Assembly: GCF_030272615.1 (NCBI RefSeq)
Contig: NC_081405.1
Span: 154,211,113 to 154,275,112 of the forward strand
DNA length: 64,000 nucleotides
Source of the DNA: Cryptomeria japonica
Lineage: Eukaryota > Streptophyta > Pinopsida > Cupressales > Cupressaceae
Direction of reading: 5' to 3'
A model generated the notes under the pieces. It saw only the letters and a program-made list of their open reading frames with translations. It was not told where the DNA came from and did no database searches. Made by a program: the position numbers and the translations under genes. Positions 47,463 through 59,166 of this stretch are shown piece after piece (the stretch's first letter is position 1; each line of letters starts with the position of its first letter).

Positions 47463-49700
47463 AGGCAATGGGCAACATTACACTAGCTTGTTGCAACAAA
47501 TGAGGAAAACATTGGGTAATTTGTTTCCTGGTAAACCCACTGCCCTGATGAAAATGTTATCTTGCTTGAACGACACGATACAAATAAAATTGTGTGCCCT
47601 GAAGAGTCTTTAGATGAACATCAACAATCTAGTCACTTACCAAGGGAGTGATGGTTTCACGATTCAATTCTTCAGTATGAATTGTATCAACAACTTCTGA
47701 AGTATCCAATAAAGGTGGGGAATACGGACGAAGCAACTCAACATTGAAAACAAGATGAATCCCCAAAAATGGTGGAATATTTAGTTCAAAAGTGGGTTAT
47801 CCCATAATACTGGGTTACACTTTTTGGCCAAACTTGACATTGAAATCAGCATTTTGCATCAAAACTTTACTTTTTAAAACCTATAGCAACTAAACCATTA
47901 AGAATTTGAAGATGAAGTAAAGTACTAATTTGTGAGATTTTTTATACAGATTCTAAATATATATATTTTTAAAAATAATTAGAAATTAATTGTCCATATT
48001 GTTATGTAACTTTTAATAACTCAATATTTATAGTAATCAACTTTTTTCAGAAGTGACATTTATTTGGTAATGCATAACATTTTTTATAGCAAGAAGGAAA
48101 TTCTAATTTTTGAAATATAGAATTGTCACACCAATATCTAGTGAATGAATATATTTTCATAGTTTTTTGTTACATATATTTTGTTTGGTTAATTTTTTAA
48201 GACAAAGTAATTGTAATTTGGACAAAGGTGTATGTCGTAATGCATAACATTTTTTGTATGCATTTGAATTAACTTATTCTTTTTGTGTTGAAATGAGGAT
48301 ATCAATACCTAGGGAAAAAATATTTTTAACAAAAAAAATTTCTATTTTTTAAATTTTCCACGTGTGAAACACAATCCTTAATGTTTAATAAAAAATCTAC
48401 ATTCATAAGAAATAAAACATAAATATATTGAAAATTATACTATTTGGAAAGCTTATAATAGAGACTAAATACTTAAAAAAACAAAAACTCTAAATGAATT
48501 CATTTGACCCCCCAAAAGCTAATGTAAAAGTGGTTTTTTATCAGCATTTTGATAAGTGCAAAGGAGACTCCATTGCAAGTATGATTTAGAAGTAGCGAGG
48601 TTCAATCCAATAATTTTTTATCTAAGAGCCTTTGATCTAACTCTCCTCGATTAATTACTTCAAATGGGACCTCTTAAATCTTAAATCATTATATTTTCTA
48701 AAAAACGTATGATTTCAGCAAAAATCAAGATGTACCAAAAAGTGTAACCAAGTATTGTGGGATCACCCAGGTATTTTCACCAATTTGCTTGAGAATAGTG
48801 TATGACCCATACTATAGAGGATGAAGTTTCTTATATGGCTCCTTAAGTCTTTCCTTCTGTAGATGAAGCCAAACTTTATCACCCACTTGAAAGTGGTGTG
48901 GTGTGTGATGTTGGTCATGACACTCCTTGTATTTTTTATTGGCTTGCACTATCTCATGAACCTATTTTTGAAGATGTCAAATTTTCTCAACAAACTTAGA
49001 AGTTGTGTCCATCTCCTTTTCTGCATTTGATGATGGCTCACTTTTAGTGATTGGGAGTGAAACATCTAAAGGAGCTAAAGGCTGGTATCCCAAACAAAAC
49101 TCAAATGGGCTATGTCCAAAAGTACCATGTATTGCACGATTGTAGCTATGTTGCACTTATGGAAGACTCTAATCCCAAATTCAAGGATGATAAGAATGAT
49201 GCATACAAAGAATGTGAACAATAATGCAATCAACTACCTCAATTTGTCCATCTATTTGGTGATGGAATGTCATGGGTGTTGTCAGCTTGGTATCCATCAT
49301 TGTTCAAAGTGTTGTCAAATTTTCTAACAAATTTGCTATCCCTGTCAGAAATGATGCTCTGTAGTAGCCCAAAGTGAACCCAAACATGAGTAAAAAATAC
49401 CTTGGTAGTGTCTTGTGTAGAGATTCCTTTCTTGCAGGAAACCTATCCACCACAATATAAACATAGTCATGACCAAGTTTGGTAGTGGGTGAACCAGACA
49501 TAAAGTCCATGGAGATAGATTACCAAGGTCTATCTGGAGTAGGCAATGGCATATATAATCCTTTTTTGATTTGCAGGTTTTGCAATGGCACATGCTACAC
49601 ATGACTAAATATAAGAAATGACATCATGTTGGGCCAATAAAAATACCTTCTAAGCATAGCAAGGGTTTTGCCAATGCTAAAACGACTTGCAATGTGACTA
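47463..49700 (-). pseudogene. Gypsy-2 integrase and C-terminal tail, split by a TIR element
   Basis: The core is at 49304-49602: 'ISMDFMSGSPTTKLGHDYVY' with VDRF in broken frames. The region before GPY/F is at 48780-48905, read as HFQVGDKVWLHLQKERLKEP and 'YGSYTILKQIGENT'. The same strand resumes beyond the TIR element with FELNIPPFLGIHLVFNVELL and 'DTIHTEELNRETITPL' (47545-47793), then 'QITQCFPHLLQQ'. Removing the insert makes GENT-FEL contiguous. The domain joined element cDNA to chromosomes. Confidence 0.85.
47794..48768. mobile_element. TIR element copy 2, inverted relative to copy 1
   Basis: Left end GGGTTATCCCATAATACTGG, then GTTACACTTTTTGG; right end read backwards GGGTGATCCCACAATACTTG, then GTTACACTTTTTGG. 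Internally it aligns with copy 1 in reverse: 'aagaatttgaagatga(a/t)gtaaa' at 47909 and in the complement of 43195-43220. No clear TSD remains (AAGT/AGGT at best). It interrupts the gypsy-2 integrase tail. Confidence 0.85.
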
Positions 49701-49807
49701 TAATGTGCCTCTCATGTCATCTTGGATCTTTCTTTTGTAGGAACACATATCCAACCCATATAATAGAATATTCCATTTTGAATATAAAAATCAAGAACAT
49801 GATTACC

Positions 49808-50072
49808 TTATGTCAGCTGAGTGTAGACTTCAGAAAAATCAACATCTATGGTATACATACTAGGCCAAGTTGTTGTTTCATGCCCACAAGAGTCTAGTAC
49901 CATAAGCAATGCTACAATTGGAGATCTACTCAAGAAATATATAACCTTATTACTGCTAACCTTATTGTGATGAATATTGATGTAAAATTGTTGCAAGTAT
50001 GCAAACCACCTTTGATGTCTATCATTTTACAACTTCCCTTGGGTCTGCAAGAATTGCAAGGGTTTATGATCT
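49808..50072 (-). pseudogene. Gypsy-2 RNase H, C-terminal part
   Basis: The minus strand reads DHKPLQFLQTQGKL, then 'RHQRWFAYLQQFYINI' and 'SSNKVIYFLSR', the typical RNase H C-terminus before the integrase finger. It is cut at its N-terminal edge by the LTR element at 50078. Confidence 0.9.
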
Positions 50073-50077
50073 ATATG

Positions 50078-51086
50078 TGTAGACGTATAAAAATGACCAT
50101 ATTCCTAAATGAATATTTTATGTTCATTTCTCTATTTAATTAAATCTAATTTAATTAAATAATCCACATTCCTCTATTTAATTAAGTAAATTACTCAATT
50201 AAAATTCACTATACCATTTAATAGGATAAATTCATTTTATTCAATTAAAGCCCCTATCCACTTTTTAATTAAATTCAAATTTAATTAAAATAGTTATCCT
50301 AAATTAAATAAATCTAATTTATTTAATTGCAACCAAATTGAATTAAATTCAATTAAAACCTATTTTCCCTCACCCACTTACAAAATCCTACACCTCCCAC
50401 TTGCATCCTAACTCTCTTTCTAACCTCTTCTAGATTCTTCTAAACCTAATTAATTTACCCAAACCCATCCATTATCCCTTTTCCCTAAATTTGAGGAGGT
50501 CACTTCTCAAATTTGGAGCAAAGTCTTCAAAATGCATTAAAGCCTTTATCCATTCAAACAAGTTGACTTGTTGAATGCCCCCAAATTTGGAAGGACTCTT
50601 ACAAAGTTATCCCCAAAGTCTTCATAACCATTAATGGTTAACTCAACCCTCTTACATGGTTAAATAATTTCCATAAACTCAACCTCCATCGAACCCAAGG
50701 GTCCCATCAAGCATTTATTGCTTTGACCATGGTTATCCTTAAAACCTTTGCACAAGAGTTTATCCTTCGGGTAAAAGCTTTATCCAATGCATAACCCTAA
50801 CTCAACCTTAACCCTTAACCCCTAGGGTAACCATGAGGTCTTCTCAAGCATTTAATGCTTCTTACATCTCCTCTCAACCAACCTTATGTTGACAATTGTC
50901 ACCATTTCATTGGTGCCAATTACAAACATGGATTCCCAACTTTCAAACTTGGCCCTTGATTGTCTCTTTCAATCCTGACCATCCATTGCCCTATTTTTGC
51001 TATAAATAGAGCTCTCATTCCTCCATTTTTCAGATCCAAGTCTTTAGCATCACACTTATACTTAAATCCATTCAAGCTTTCATATC
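50078..51086 (+). repeat. 5' LTR, truncated
   Basis: It aligns base for base with 52606-53614, with only scattered substitutions. It stops at TTCATATC, where the right LTR continues another 454 bp. Confidence 0.88.
51001..51008 (+). promoter_or_regulatory. LTR TATA box
   Basis: TATAAATA follows 'ctatttttgc' and matches the plant TATA consensus. The same box lies at 53529-53536 in the right LTR. It supports plus-strand transcription and the element orientation given by the PPT. Confidence 0.7.
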
Positions 51087-51149
51087 AAAATCAAAATCAC
51101 ATCAAAAGCATGAAACAATTTGCTCATCTAATCAAGTTCCACACCGTAT

Positions 51150-51335
51150 CATATCAACTTGTAACACAACTCAAGTTTTCAAAAACCATATCAAAACTTG
51201 TAAAACAACTCAAGTCTCCACATCACATAAACTTGTAAAACAAATCAAGTTTCCCACCCACATCAGCTTGTAAAACAACTCAAGTTTCCAACCCATATCA
51301 GCTTGTAACACAAATTAGGCTCCACACAATTGAGC
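51150..51335 (+). repeat. 35-bp tandem repeats, about five units
   Basis: Units contain 'cttgtaaaacaactcaagtt'. The CTTG anchor recurs at 51158, 51197, 51232, 51267 and 51302. They lie in the internal leader of the LARD-like element. Confidence 0.85.
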
Positions 51336-51610
51336 TTGAAACAGTGCGAAAACAAATCATGCTTCGATCAAAACAACACATTCATATCTACATCAATAAC
51401 TTGAAACTAATCGCAAATAAAATCAAGTTATATCAACACTCATATTGGATACATTTTCAAAAACATGATCAAAGACACAGCAAATGGCAAAAATCCACCT
51501 CCCTGGGCAAAACTGACCTTTTCTATGTAATTTTTCACCTTCAAAAAATTACTAACTCTTGCAAAACCCGATCCTTGTGCTACAAAAACTTGGTTGTGCA
51601 CTACAATACA

Positions 51611-52010
51611 CCCATGCGCTACCCTATTTTCTCCATGCGCTATTATGTCTACCCTATGCACTATTCCTTTTCCTCCATGCGCCACCCAACCTACCCTAGG
51701 CGCTAAAACTGACTTATGCACTAACCTATCCCATGCTAGCGCTACCTATTTGACCCTATGTGCTAGGTCTAACCTATGCACTAAATCCCCCTACCCATGC
51801 GACCTCCTGCGTACCCTATGCGCTAGGTCTAACCTATGCGCTACCCTTTTAGCCTAATGCGCTACCCTATGTTCATCATGCGCTAACCTAAGACCATGCG
51901 CTAGCCTAAAATTTTTATGCGCTACCCTATTCATTTTCGGACGCTACCCTAAAATTTATACCCTATGCGCTACCTAATTTATCGTATGCGCTAAACTATG
52001 ACTTCTACGT
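51611..52010 (+). repeat. Irregular ATGCGCTA motif array
   Basis: Ten exact ATGCGCTA octamers and about ten one- or two-base variants (ATGCACTA, ATGTGCTA, TAGCGCTA, ACGTGCTA) occur in 400 bp, mostly followed by CCCTA or GGTCTAAC. Spacing varies (about 14-60 bp), so it is not a simple tandem repeat. The octamer contains the palindromic core AGCGCT or TGCGCA only in some copies. No function is known to me. Sequence open across it gives a Cys/Thr-rich frame (51594-51857) that I judge to be a by-product. Confidence 0.85.
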
Positions 52011-52590
52011 GCTAAACCGTTAAACCAAATTTCCAAAATAAAAAACGGACCAAAAAATGATCAAATTCAAAATCAAAAAAGGGTCAAAAGCATTGACTTA
52101 CTGGTGGTCCGTATGCGGTAGGTCTCCGATGCCTCCGAACGCGCTCAAATCGATGCGTAGAATAAGGAATAGGCATTTTGTCTTCTCTCCAAAAGTCTCT
52201 TTCTCCAAAGTCAACAAGCACAAATGAAACAAATCAAAGCACTTTTCCCCTTTTATAGGAGAAAAATGAAATTAGGGTTAGGGCAAATGAGCACGTAATT
52301 TTCTCGTGGTCTCCCTCCTACCCTAAAAACACGTCAATTATCGGGAGATGAATCAATTTCAACGTTTCACCTAGCCAAAATCTTGTGCCAAAAACGCAAA
52401 TTATCAAATCAAATCAAATTTTTCAAAATTTTGATTCATCTCCCGAGGGGGCATTATCACCATCATTTATCGAATCTGGGGCAACACACATCAAATATGG
52501 GGCATAACATAAAAATCATAAATGACATCGATCATAAAATCGCAACGAAACATCATTTTCTTTGAAATAACATGTGCACACACGTCACTT

Positions 52591-52605
52591 CAAAGAGGAG
52601 CAAAA
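52591..52605 (+). other. Polypurine tract of the LARD-like element
   Basis: CAAAGAGGAGCAAAA directly precedes the right LTR start TGTAAACG. Confidence 0.85.
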
Positions 52606-54068
52606 TGTAAACGTATAAAAATGACCATATTCCTAAATGAATATTTTATGCTCATTTCTCTATTTAATTAAATCTAATTTAATTAAATAATCCACATTCC
52701 TCTATTTAATTAAGTAAATTACTCAATTAAAATTCACTATACCATTTAATAGGATAAATTCATTTTATTCAATTAAAGCCTCTATCCACTTTTTAATTAA
52801 ATTCAAATTTAATTAAAATAGTTATCCTAAATTAAATAAATCTAATTTATTTAATTGCAACCAAATTGAATTAAATTGAATTAAAACCTATTTTCCCTCA
52901 CCCACTTGCAAAATCCTACACCTCCCACTTGCATCCTAACTCTCTTTCTAACCTCTTCTAGATTCTTCTAAACCTAATTAATTAACCCAAACCCATCCAT
53001 TATCCCTTTTCCCTAAATTTGAGGAGGTCACTTCTCAAATTTGGAGCAAAGTCTTCAAAATGCATTAAAGTCTTTATCCATTCAAACAAGCTAACTTGTT
53101 GAATGCCCTCAAATTTGGAAGGACTCTTACAAAGTTATCCCCAAAGTCTTCATAACCATTAATGGTTAACTCAACCCTCTTACATGGTTAAAGAATTTCC
53201 ATAAAATCAACCTCCATCTAACCCAAGGGTCTCATCAAGCATTTATTGCTTTGACCATGGTTATCCTTAAAACCTTTGCACAAGAGTTTATCCTTTGGGT
53301 AAAAGCTTTATCCAATGGATAACCCTAACTCAACCTTAACCCTTAACCCCTAGGGTAACCATGAGGTATTTTCAAGCATTTAATGCTTCTTACATCTCCT
53401 CTCAACCAACCTTATGTTGACAATTGTCACCATTTCATTGGTGCCAATTACAAACATGGATTCCCAACATTCAAACTTGGCCCTTGATTGTCTCTTTCAA
53501 TCCTGACCATCTATTGCCCTATTTTTGCTATAAATAGAGCTATCATTCCTCCATTTTTCAAATCCAAGTCTTTAGCATCACACTTATACTTAAATCCATT
53601 CAAGCTTTCATATCTCATTTTTTATGCTCATCATTTAGCTTCTCTTTAAAACAGGAATTAATCTAAATATGCTAATTTAGAGTATGTTCCTTATCATCTA
53701 GCTTAAATCATGAACTAATATAGCATGCTAGGATAGTTTTGTTTACTAATTTTGTCATCTTATAACTAGTTTATTACATTTGTAGCATCATGCATAGCTT
53801 AAGATGCTTCTCATATTAAAATCAACAAAAGCATCCCTCGTTCTTGCATTTGCCATCCCTAAACCATTTTGCTCAGTGATCTGAGAGCAAAAACATTGGT
53901 TTGAGGGACCGTGCAAGATAGAGAACCATGGAACCATCCTTGGGAAGCTAAGCCATTCTTCATGACTCTGTAGCTTGCACCAAGAAGTCCTGTGGGTGTG
54001 TGAGCAAGGCTCCATAGAGCTCAGTTTTTCACATATTGAGTTCTATCGGCCCGCTTTTCCCGCATACA
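52606..54068 (+). repeat. 3' LTR, full length (1463 bp)
   Basis: TG...CA ends. The last 454 bp (53615-54068), absent from the left copy, would be the R/U5 side downstream of the TATA box at 53529-53536. Confidence 0.85.
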
Positions 54069-54073
54069 GTATG

Positions 54074-55240
54074 AATGACAATATCTTTCCCTAGAATCTA
54101 GTGCTTCCACTATTTGTAGGCATGCAAAATTGCATCAACCTCCTTGTCATCTTTGGGATAATGTCAAAGTGTATCAGAAAATATTTCACTATGATAGGCC
54201 ATCAGATGACCATGTTGCATGAGAACTGCTCCCAAAACATAAGATCAGATGTATCTATTTTAATCTCAAACGATTGTTGTAGATCTGGAAGTGCCAAGAC
54301 TGGAGTTGAACATAACCTACTCTTCAACCCCTCAAAATATCACTTTGACACCTTTGTCCATAGGAATTTTGCATTAGGTCCACCCCTAAGGACTTGATTC
54401 ATAGGCCATGCTAAATGATAGAATCCAAGTACAAACCTCTCATAGAAATTTGCTAATCCCAAGAAGCCACAAAGTTTTGTGATATTCTTAGGGGAAGGCC
54501 AATACTTGATGACTTGAATCTTTGTAGTATCAACAAGAACACCCTTGTTGTCCACAATGTATCCCAAATATTGTATACTTTCCAATCCAAAATAACACTT
54601 TTATCTATTAACATAGATTTTGTGTTGTTGTAATATGGAAATCACCTACTCAACATGTTATGGATGCTCATCCCATGTCCTACCAATGATGAGTATGTCA
54701 TCTAAGTAGACCACCACAAAAGAATTGGTGAGGGGCCTAAGAATATCATCCATTATTCTCATAAAAGTTGCAGGAGCATTTGTTAGCCCAAAAGGCATCA
54801 CCAACCACTAGAGCAATCCTTCTTTAGACTTGAAGGTAGTTTTCTAGATATCTATGGGATCAATTGGCACTGGTGATATCTGGACTTCAAGTTAATTTTG
54901 GTGAAAAACTTGGCTCCATGAAACTAGTCCAAAACATCATCAATTCAAGGGATTGGGTATCTGTTCTTCACAATGATTTTGTTTAAGGCACGATAGTCAA
55001 TAGATAGTATCCATGAGCCATCTTTTTTTCTAGCCAAAACAATTTGACAACCACAAGGTGACACCCTTGATCAAATATGGTCTTTTGAAATTAGTTCTAT
55101 GATTTTTCATTTGATTTCCTCATTTTCCATGACTGACCTTCTACGAAATGGCTCATTTAGTAAAGGTGTTCCTAGGATGATATTAATTGAGTGCTTTACT
55201 TGACAATGAAGTGGAATTCTTGTTGGTGAAGTGACAATAT
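54074..55240 (-). pseudogene. Gypsy-2 reverse transcriptase and RNase H N-terminal part
   Basis: Around 54700 the minus strand reads [11 protein letters not shown], with the catalytic YLDD intact (54697-54708). The RT connection at 54340-54585 shows 'SIQYLGYIVDNKGVLVD' and 'LCGFLGLANFYERFV'. RNase H begins around 54200 ('HLMAYHSEIF', 'HYPKDDKEVDAILHAY', ILGKDIVIHT) and is cut at 54073. RT N-terminal motifs (55000-55100) are readable only in pieces. Several stops are present. Confidence 0.88.
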
Positions 55241-55588
55241 TATGATATATTGCTAATATTGAGTCCATCTATTTTTGTTGAGAAAAGGTGGTTGTTGTTT
55301 TTGTGTTATTATTACATAATTTTCTTTTCCCCTTTTTCTCTTATCATCGACAATACAAATACTCCAACATAGGAAATTAAACATTTACATTGTTTTGCAC
55401 TAATCAAAGAAGCAAATTTTGCAAGACTTGCCTCAAGTATCTGGTACTTCCGTTCACCCACTTTTTGAATAACACTGTGTGGCCTCGATTAACATACACC
55501 ATGGTGTTGATACATATATGGTTGCCCCAACAACACATCACATACGTCCAAGGATGCCACATCACAAATGACCTCATCTTTGAATGGT

Positions 55589-55942
55589 TTAATTGAGTAA
55601 GATAAGAAACATTATTTTCTCACCTATATATCCCTTCCTTGACTGACCCAACCCATGGAGTATGGTTGTGGATGAGGCATTGTCTAAGTTTAACCTTTTA
55701 ATGGCTTCAACAGAGATCAATTGTTTTTTACTCCCACTATATACTATGAAATATAGAGGCTTTCCACTCGCCCACATCTGTGAATGAAATAAATGCTCCT
55801 CATCTTGTCGGTGTATGACTTTTGTAGTGGCAATAGTGCCATATGGATTTGCTTCAATAATTTTTTCACCACTTCTTTGTTCAAATGGGTTTGCGAGCAA
55901 CATGCTAGCTTCTTGCTCCACTTCATGTGTTTTTGTCATCAA
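55589..55942 (-). pseudogene. Gypsy-2 aspartic protease
   Basis: A 117-codon segment with 'HRQDEEHLFHSQMWASGKPL', then FIVYSGSKKQLISVEAIKRL. This is the retropepsin strand where families of this type usually have a catalytic Asp before G-S; here that position is Tyr (VYSGS). The C-terminus is cut by a frame break. It is inactive by the missing Asp alone. Confidence 0.8.
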
Positions 55943-55949
55943 AGTTTTA

Positions 55950-56857
55950 GCAACCTTGCAATTCTTTGTATTATGTCAAGTACTTTTGTGGATGTCACAC
56001 CACATCCCTATGTCCTTTAGTGTCTTTTTTGCTCTTGTATTCCATGTTGGCGATTGGGAGGTGGACTCCTGGTAGAAGCTTGTTTTCCTGGAAATTTGTT
56101 GTTATTTTCACCCTTGAATTTATTATTTACAAATTAATCTCACTTTCCTTTCCACTTAAAATTCTCCTCAATTTTTGTAGCATATTTACAAGTTGTATTC
56201 AACGTTTCAATATTTAGGAAGGAAATCTTTGTTTGAATATATTTATGCAAACCATTGTGGTATTTCAAAACTCAATGCTTTTTCAAAGTCTTGGATGTCA
56301 AGCTTTGCTGACAAAGCATGAAACTTATTGATGTAATCCTGCATTGTTTGGTCTCTCTGTTGATGAAGCAATTGTCATTCCATGTATTTTTCTTCATATG
56401 TATCTTCAAGGAAGTATTATTCTTTGATGAATTCCACAAATTCCCCCCATATAGGATTGTCATATATTCTTCTATCAAATTCTTCCTCTTCATATGTTAT
56501 AGAATTATTCTTCTTTGAGCTAAGTTTGTTTTCCCATTATTGATTCACATGTGCTTTGGCTTTGAGAAGAGTAAATGTTATCTTTTCAAAATTTGAAAAG
56601 TTATCCAGAAGGAAATATCTATTTAGTTTTTTCAACCATTCATCCATAACATCTACATCAATTTTATCTTCAAAATTTGGTATGTCAAAATTTACCTACA
56701 CCTTGAAAGGAGTTTGATTATTGAAAGGTTTTCCTCTTTCGCTTGATTGTTGGGTATTTTGAAGGATTCGAGAGAATTGCATCATCATTTCTTCTCTTTG
56801 TTTGTTCTGGGCTTATTCCACCATGGCTCTAATAGGGTCTACATTTGGGCCTGCCAT
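55950..56857 (-). pseudogene. Gypsy-2 gag
   Basis: The start ATG on the minus strand (56855-56857) opens MAGPNVDPIRAMVE, followed by a stop. The gag core reads 'VDVMDEWLKKLNRYFLLDNF', then 'ITFTLLKAKAHV', 'WGEFVEFIKE' and 'YMEWQLLHQQRDQTMQDYIN' in pieces. A final CDIHKST-x-HNTKNC motif stands in for the zinc-binding region. The start is chosen because it follows the PBS by about 105 bp and fits the family N-terminus. Multiple stops are present. Confidence 0.8.
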
Positions 56858-56962
56858 CTTTGACCAGTTGTACCTCACAGGAGGGTAAATTGATGGGTTG
56901 TGTCTCCAATCCCAACCATCGATAACCAGACTGTGTGTGATGTGACATACATGAGCGCACTC

Positions 56963-56974
56963 GCTCTAATACTA
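56963..56974 (-). other. Gypsy-2 primer-binding site
   Basis: The minus strand reads TAGTATTAGAGC, one base from the LTR. It matches the initiator-Met tRNA complement at 10 of 12 positions. Confidence 0.75.
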
Positions 56975-56975
56975 A

Positions 56976-57521
56976 TGATCTGAATTCAATAATTAATTCA
57001 AGAAACAATACAAGGTATGCAAAAACAAGTATTGTAAGAAAATAGATAGTTGTAGAACTCGAAATATGAGTTGTAGACATCAAAAGTCATCATTAGATTA
57101 TCCAAAATAAGTTTTTAAACATCCATTTGGAATCTCAAAAGTCTCTAGACTCTAAGAAATTCAAAATGAAGGGTTTTGGAGAATAAAAACAAATAACAAA
57201 ATAACAAAATTTCAAAAAAAAACTTTGAAATTACATACCCTAACTTGGCAAGGTCATAACTTCCTAATAAGTGGTCAGATTTTGAAACTACTTACACTAT
57301 TGGAAAGGTCTCGAAGAGAACTAATTCCAGACCCTTGAAACCATGCATTTGGCTATCATGTTAAGGGATTGACGAAAGTATCAAACCAAATTTCCGCTCT
57401 GAAGATCTCCAAAAATGCACTTTACTAGAGCCTAGAAAATACCAAAAAATTATATTTTTGGTTTTTCTCAGTTCTGCCATCCTCAAACTGCTCTAGGACT
57501 TCTTTGGACTACTCTAGATCA
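56976..57521 (-). repeat. Gypsy-2 5' LTR (coding orientation)
   Basis: Plus-strand start TGATCTGAATTCAATAA, end CTAGATCA. It pairs with 46921-47446. Confidence 0.9.
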
Positions 57522-58550
57522 AATCCATAATACTTGTAAATCTAACATTGTAAAATTTTCATATCTATTAATGACTCAAATTTGGATTGTAGATTTAGAA
57601 TTTGTCATATATCTATAGCCATAAAAAAAAAATTATAGAGAGACTCCATTAGAGTTGCATACCAAAAATGATAGATTTAAATTAATACAATACCATTCAA
57701 TAATCTATCACCTATGAGTATTTAAAGGAAATGTAAATTGATCATTATTTGTTCAGGGAATGTTTTATACTTTTTGTAGTACTTAAGTGATTTGTATTAG
57801 TATTCAAAATATTTTTCCTTAAATACTCTCTTTTAATGTATAAAAAATTACATGATTTAAAAATTAACAACTAAAATAAAAAAAATTCTAAAATTTCCCT
57901 TTCAAAATGAGTCCTTATATAAAAATTTTAGAAAAAGGTTCTTGTACATTTAAATATTGAACAACTAGAATGTGGATGTACTTGACCTGTAATATGTCTA
58001 AATACATTCACTTATTCTTTACTCATTCTCTATTGTCTTTTTCCACAAGATTCATTAACCTTTAGTATTATTCCTTTGTAGGAGGATGATTATTTCTGGA
58101 AGAATAATTCATTAGAATTTTTAGATTAAGAGTTTACTACATATTATTGAGTTAAAAATAATTAGTTATTTTTAATTTAAAAAATTTAAGATGTATTATT
58201 TCAAAATCTAATTCATCTTGATGATTGAGAAAAACAATCCTTGTTAATTATTCCATAAAATCAAAATTTAATAACTACCAACAATTTTCATCATGTTTAT
58301 AATGGTAAAGGACATAGATAAAATGTCAATGATGACAACACAAATGATATTCAAACAAAACGTAATCTAGAGGTCACTCTCAATGAATTCGTTTATTTTC
58401 AAAGCATTTATTTTGGATTGGATTGTATAAAATGTATTTTCTTGCAAAATGTGATAAATTTAAGACATATTTCAATAATATGCATTTTTTTAAATGATAA
58501 CAAACTAATCTTTACTTGAAATGTCTTTGAATAAGTTTCATTTCATAATT

Positions 58551-58790
58551 TCAAAGGAAGGGTATGTATATGGTCAACTATTAAATGTATAACCATACAC
58601 TTGAAATTTGATCAAATCATAAATCATAAATTTCAAAGGAAGAGTATATATATGGTGAACTATTAAACATACAACGATACACTTGAAATTTGATAAAATT
58701 ATGAACCATAAATTTCAAAAGAAGGGTATACATATAGTCAGCTATTAAACCATACACTTGAAATTTGATAAAATTATGAACCATTTCCTA
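58551..58790. repeat. Three tandem ~80-bp units
   Basis: Each unit has '(t)tcaaaggaagggtat...ctattaaa...acacttgaaatttgat'. Units begin near 58551, 58632 and 58714. Copy B has a single decayed unit at about 62600-62680, so the array expanded in copy A only. Confidence 0.85.
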
Positions 58791-59077
58791 AATATATAAG
58801 AAAATCCACAATCATATAAATAATATCAAAAAATAATTTAAAAAATTTTATGTTCAAATTTAATTATAAATTTTAAATTATCATCATTTCAATAAAAAAT
58901 TAAATTAATCATTATAATTTTTTAAAAGAGAATCTTTATAACTCTAATATAATTTATACTAATTATTTTAATAATAAATTCACCATATTTCCATCTCAAA
59001 AACAACTCTATAAAAATTTGATGAAAATGACACTATATAGCCTAGAAATTTAAGTCCTAAGAAGTGGATGCACTTGG

Positions 59078-59166
59078 CCTAATTTATGTCCAAATACATT
59101 CACTTTGTTCTTTACTCATTGCCTAATTTATGTCCAAATACATTCACTTTGTTCTTTACTCATTCT
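59078..59166. repeat. Two-copy ~44-bp tandem duplication
   Basis: The segment beginning 'gcctaatttatgtccaaata' and ending 'ctttactcatt' occurs twice in a row. Copy B (62895-62942) has it once. Confidence 0.9.

Larger units (their letters stand above)
50078..54068 (+). mobile_element. Non-autonomous LTR element (LARD-like) inserted in gypsy-2 RNase H
   Basis: Direct repeats start TGTAGACGTATAAAA (50078) and TGTAAACGTATAAAA (52606). The right end is CGCATACA at 54068. Flanks ATATG (50073-50077) and GTATG (54069-54073) form a 5-bp TSD with one mismatch. Excision puts the gypsy codons for VIHT and DHKPLQF in frame. A PPT precedes the right LTR. The internal region (51087-52605) has no gag or pol. 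The left LTR matches the right for exactly 1009 bp and then lacks the last 454 bp and the PBS, so a deletion removed the U5 side. High LTR similarity suggests it is one of the youngest insertions here. Confidence 0.88.
46921..57521 (-). mobile_element. Ty3/gypsy element with short LTRs, carrying two later insertions
   Basis: LTRs of 526 bp (46921-47446) and 546 bp (56976-57521), a PBS (56963-56974) and a PPT, with minus-strand gag, protease, RT, RNase H and integrase in gypsy order. The intact paralogous target at 61681-61700 shows the empty site (gatgatct/atactac) and confirms the boundaries. The TSD is decayed to GATCT/AATCC. Without the two inserts (975 bp and 3991 bp) the element would be about 5.6 kb. 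It carries many stops. Confidence 0.92.

Noticed and set aside
51594-51857. Cys/Thr-rich 87-codon frame in the LARD-like element
   Set aside because: It follows from the ATGCGCTA array being read in one frame. The motif spacing is not a multiple of three throughout, and an antisense frame is open as well.
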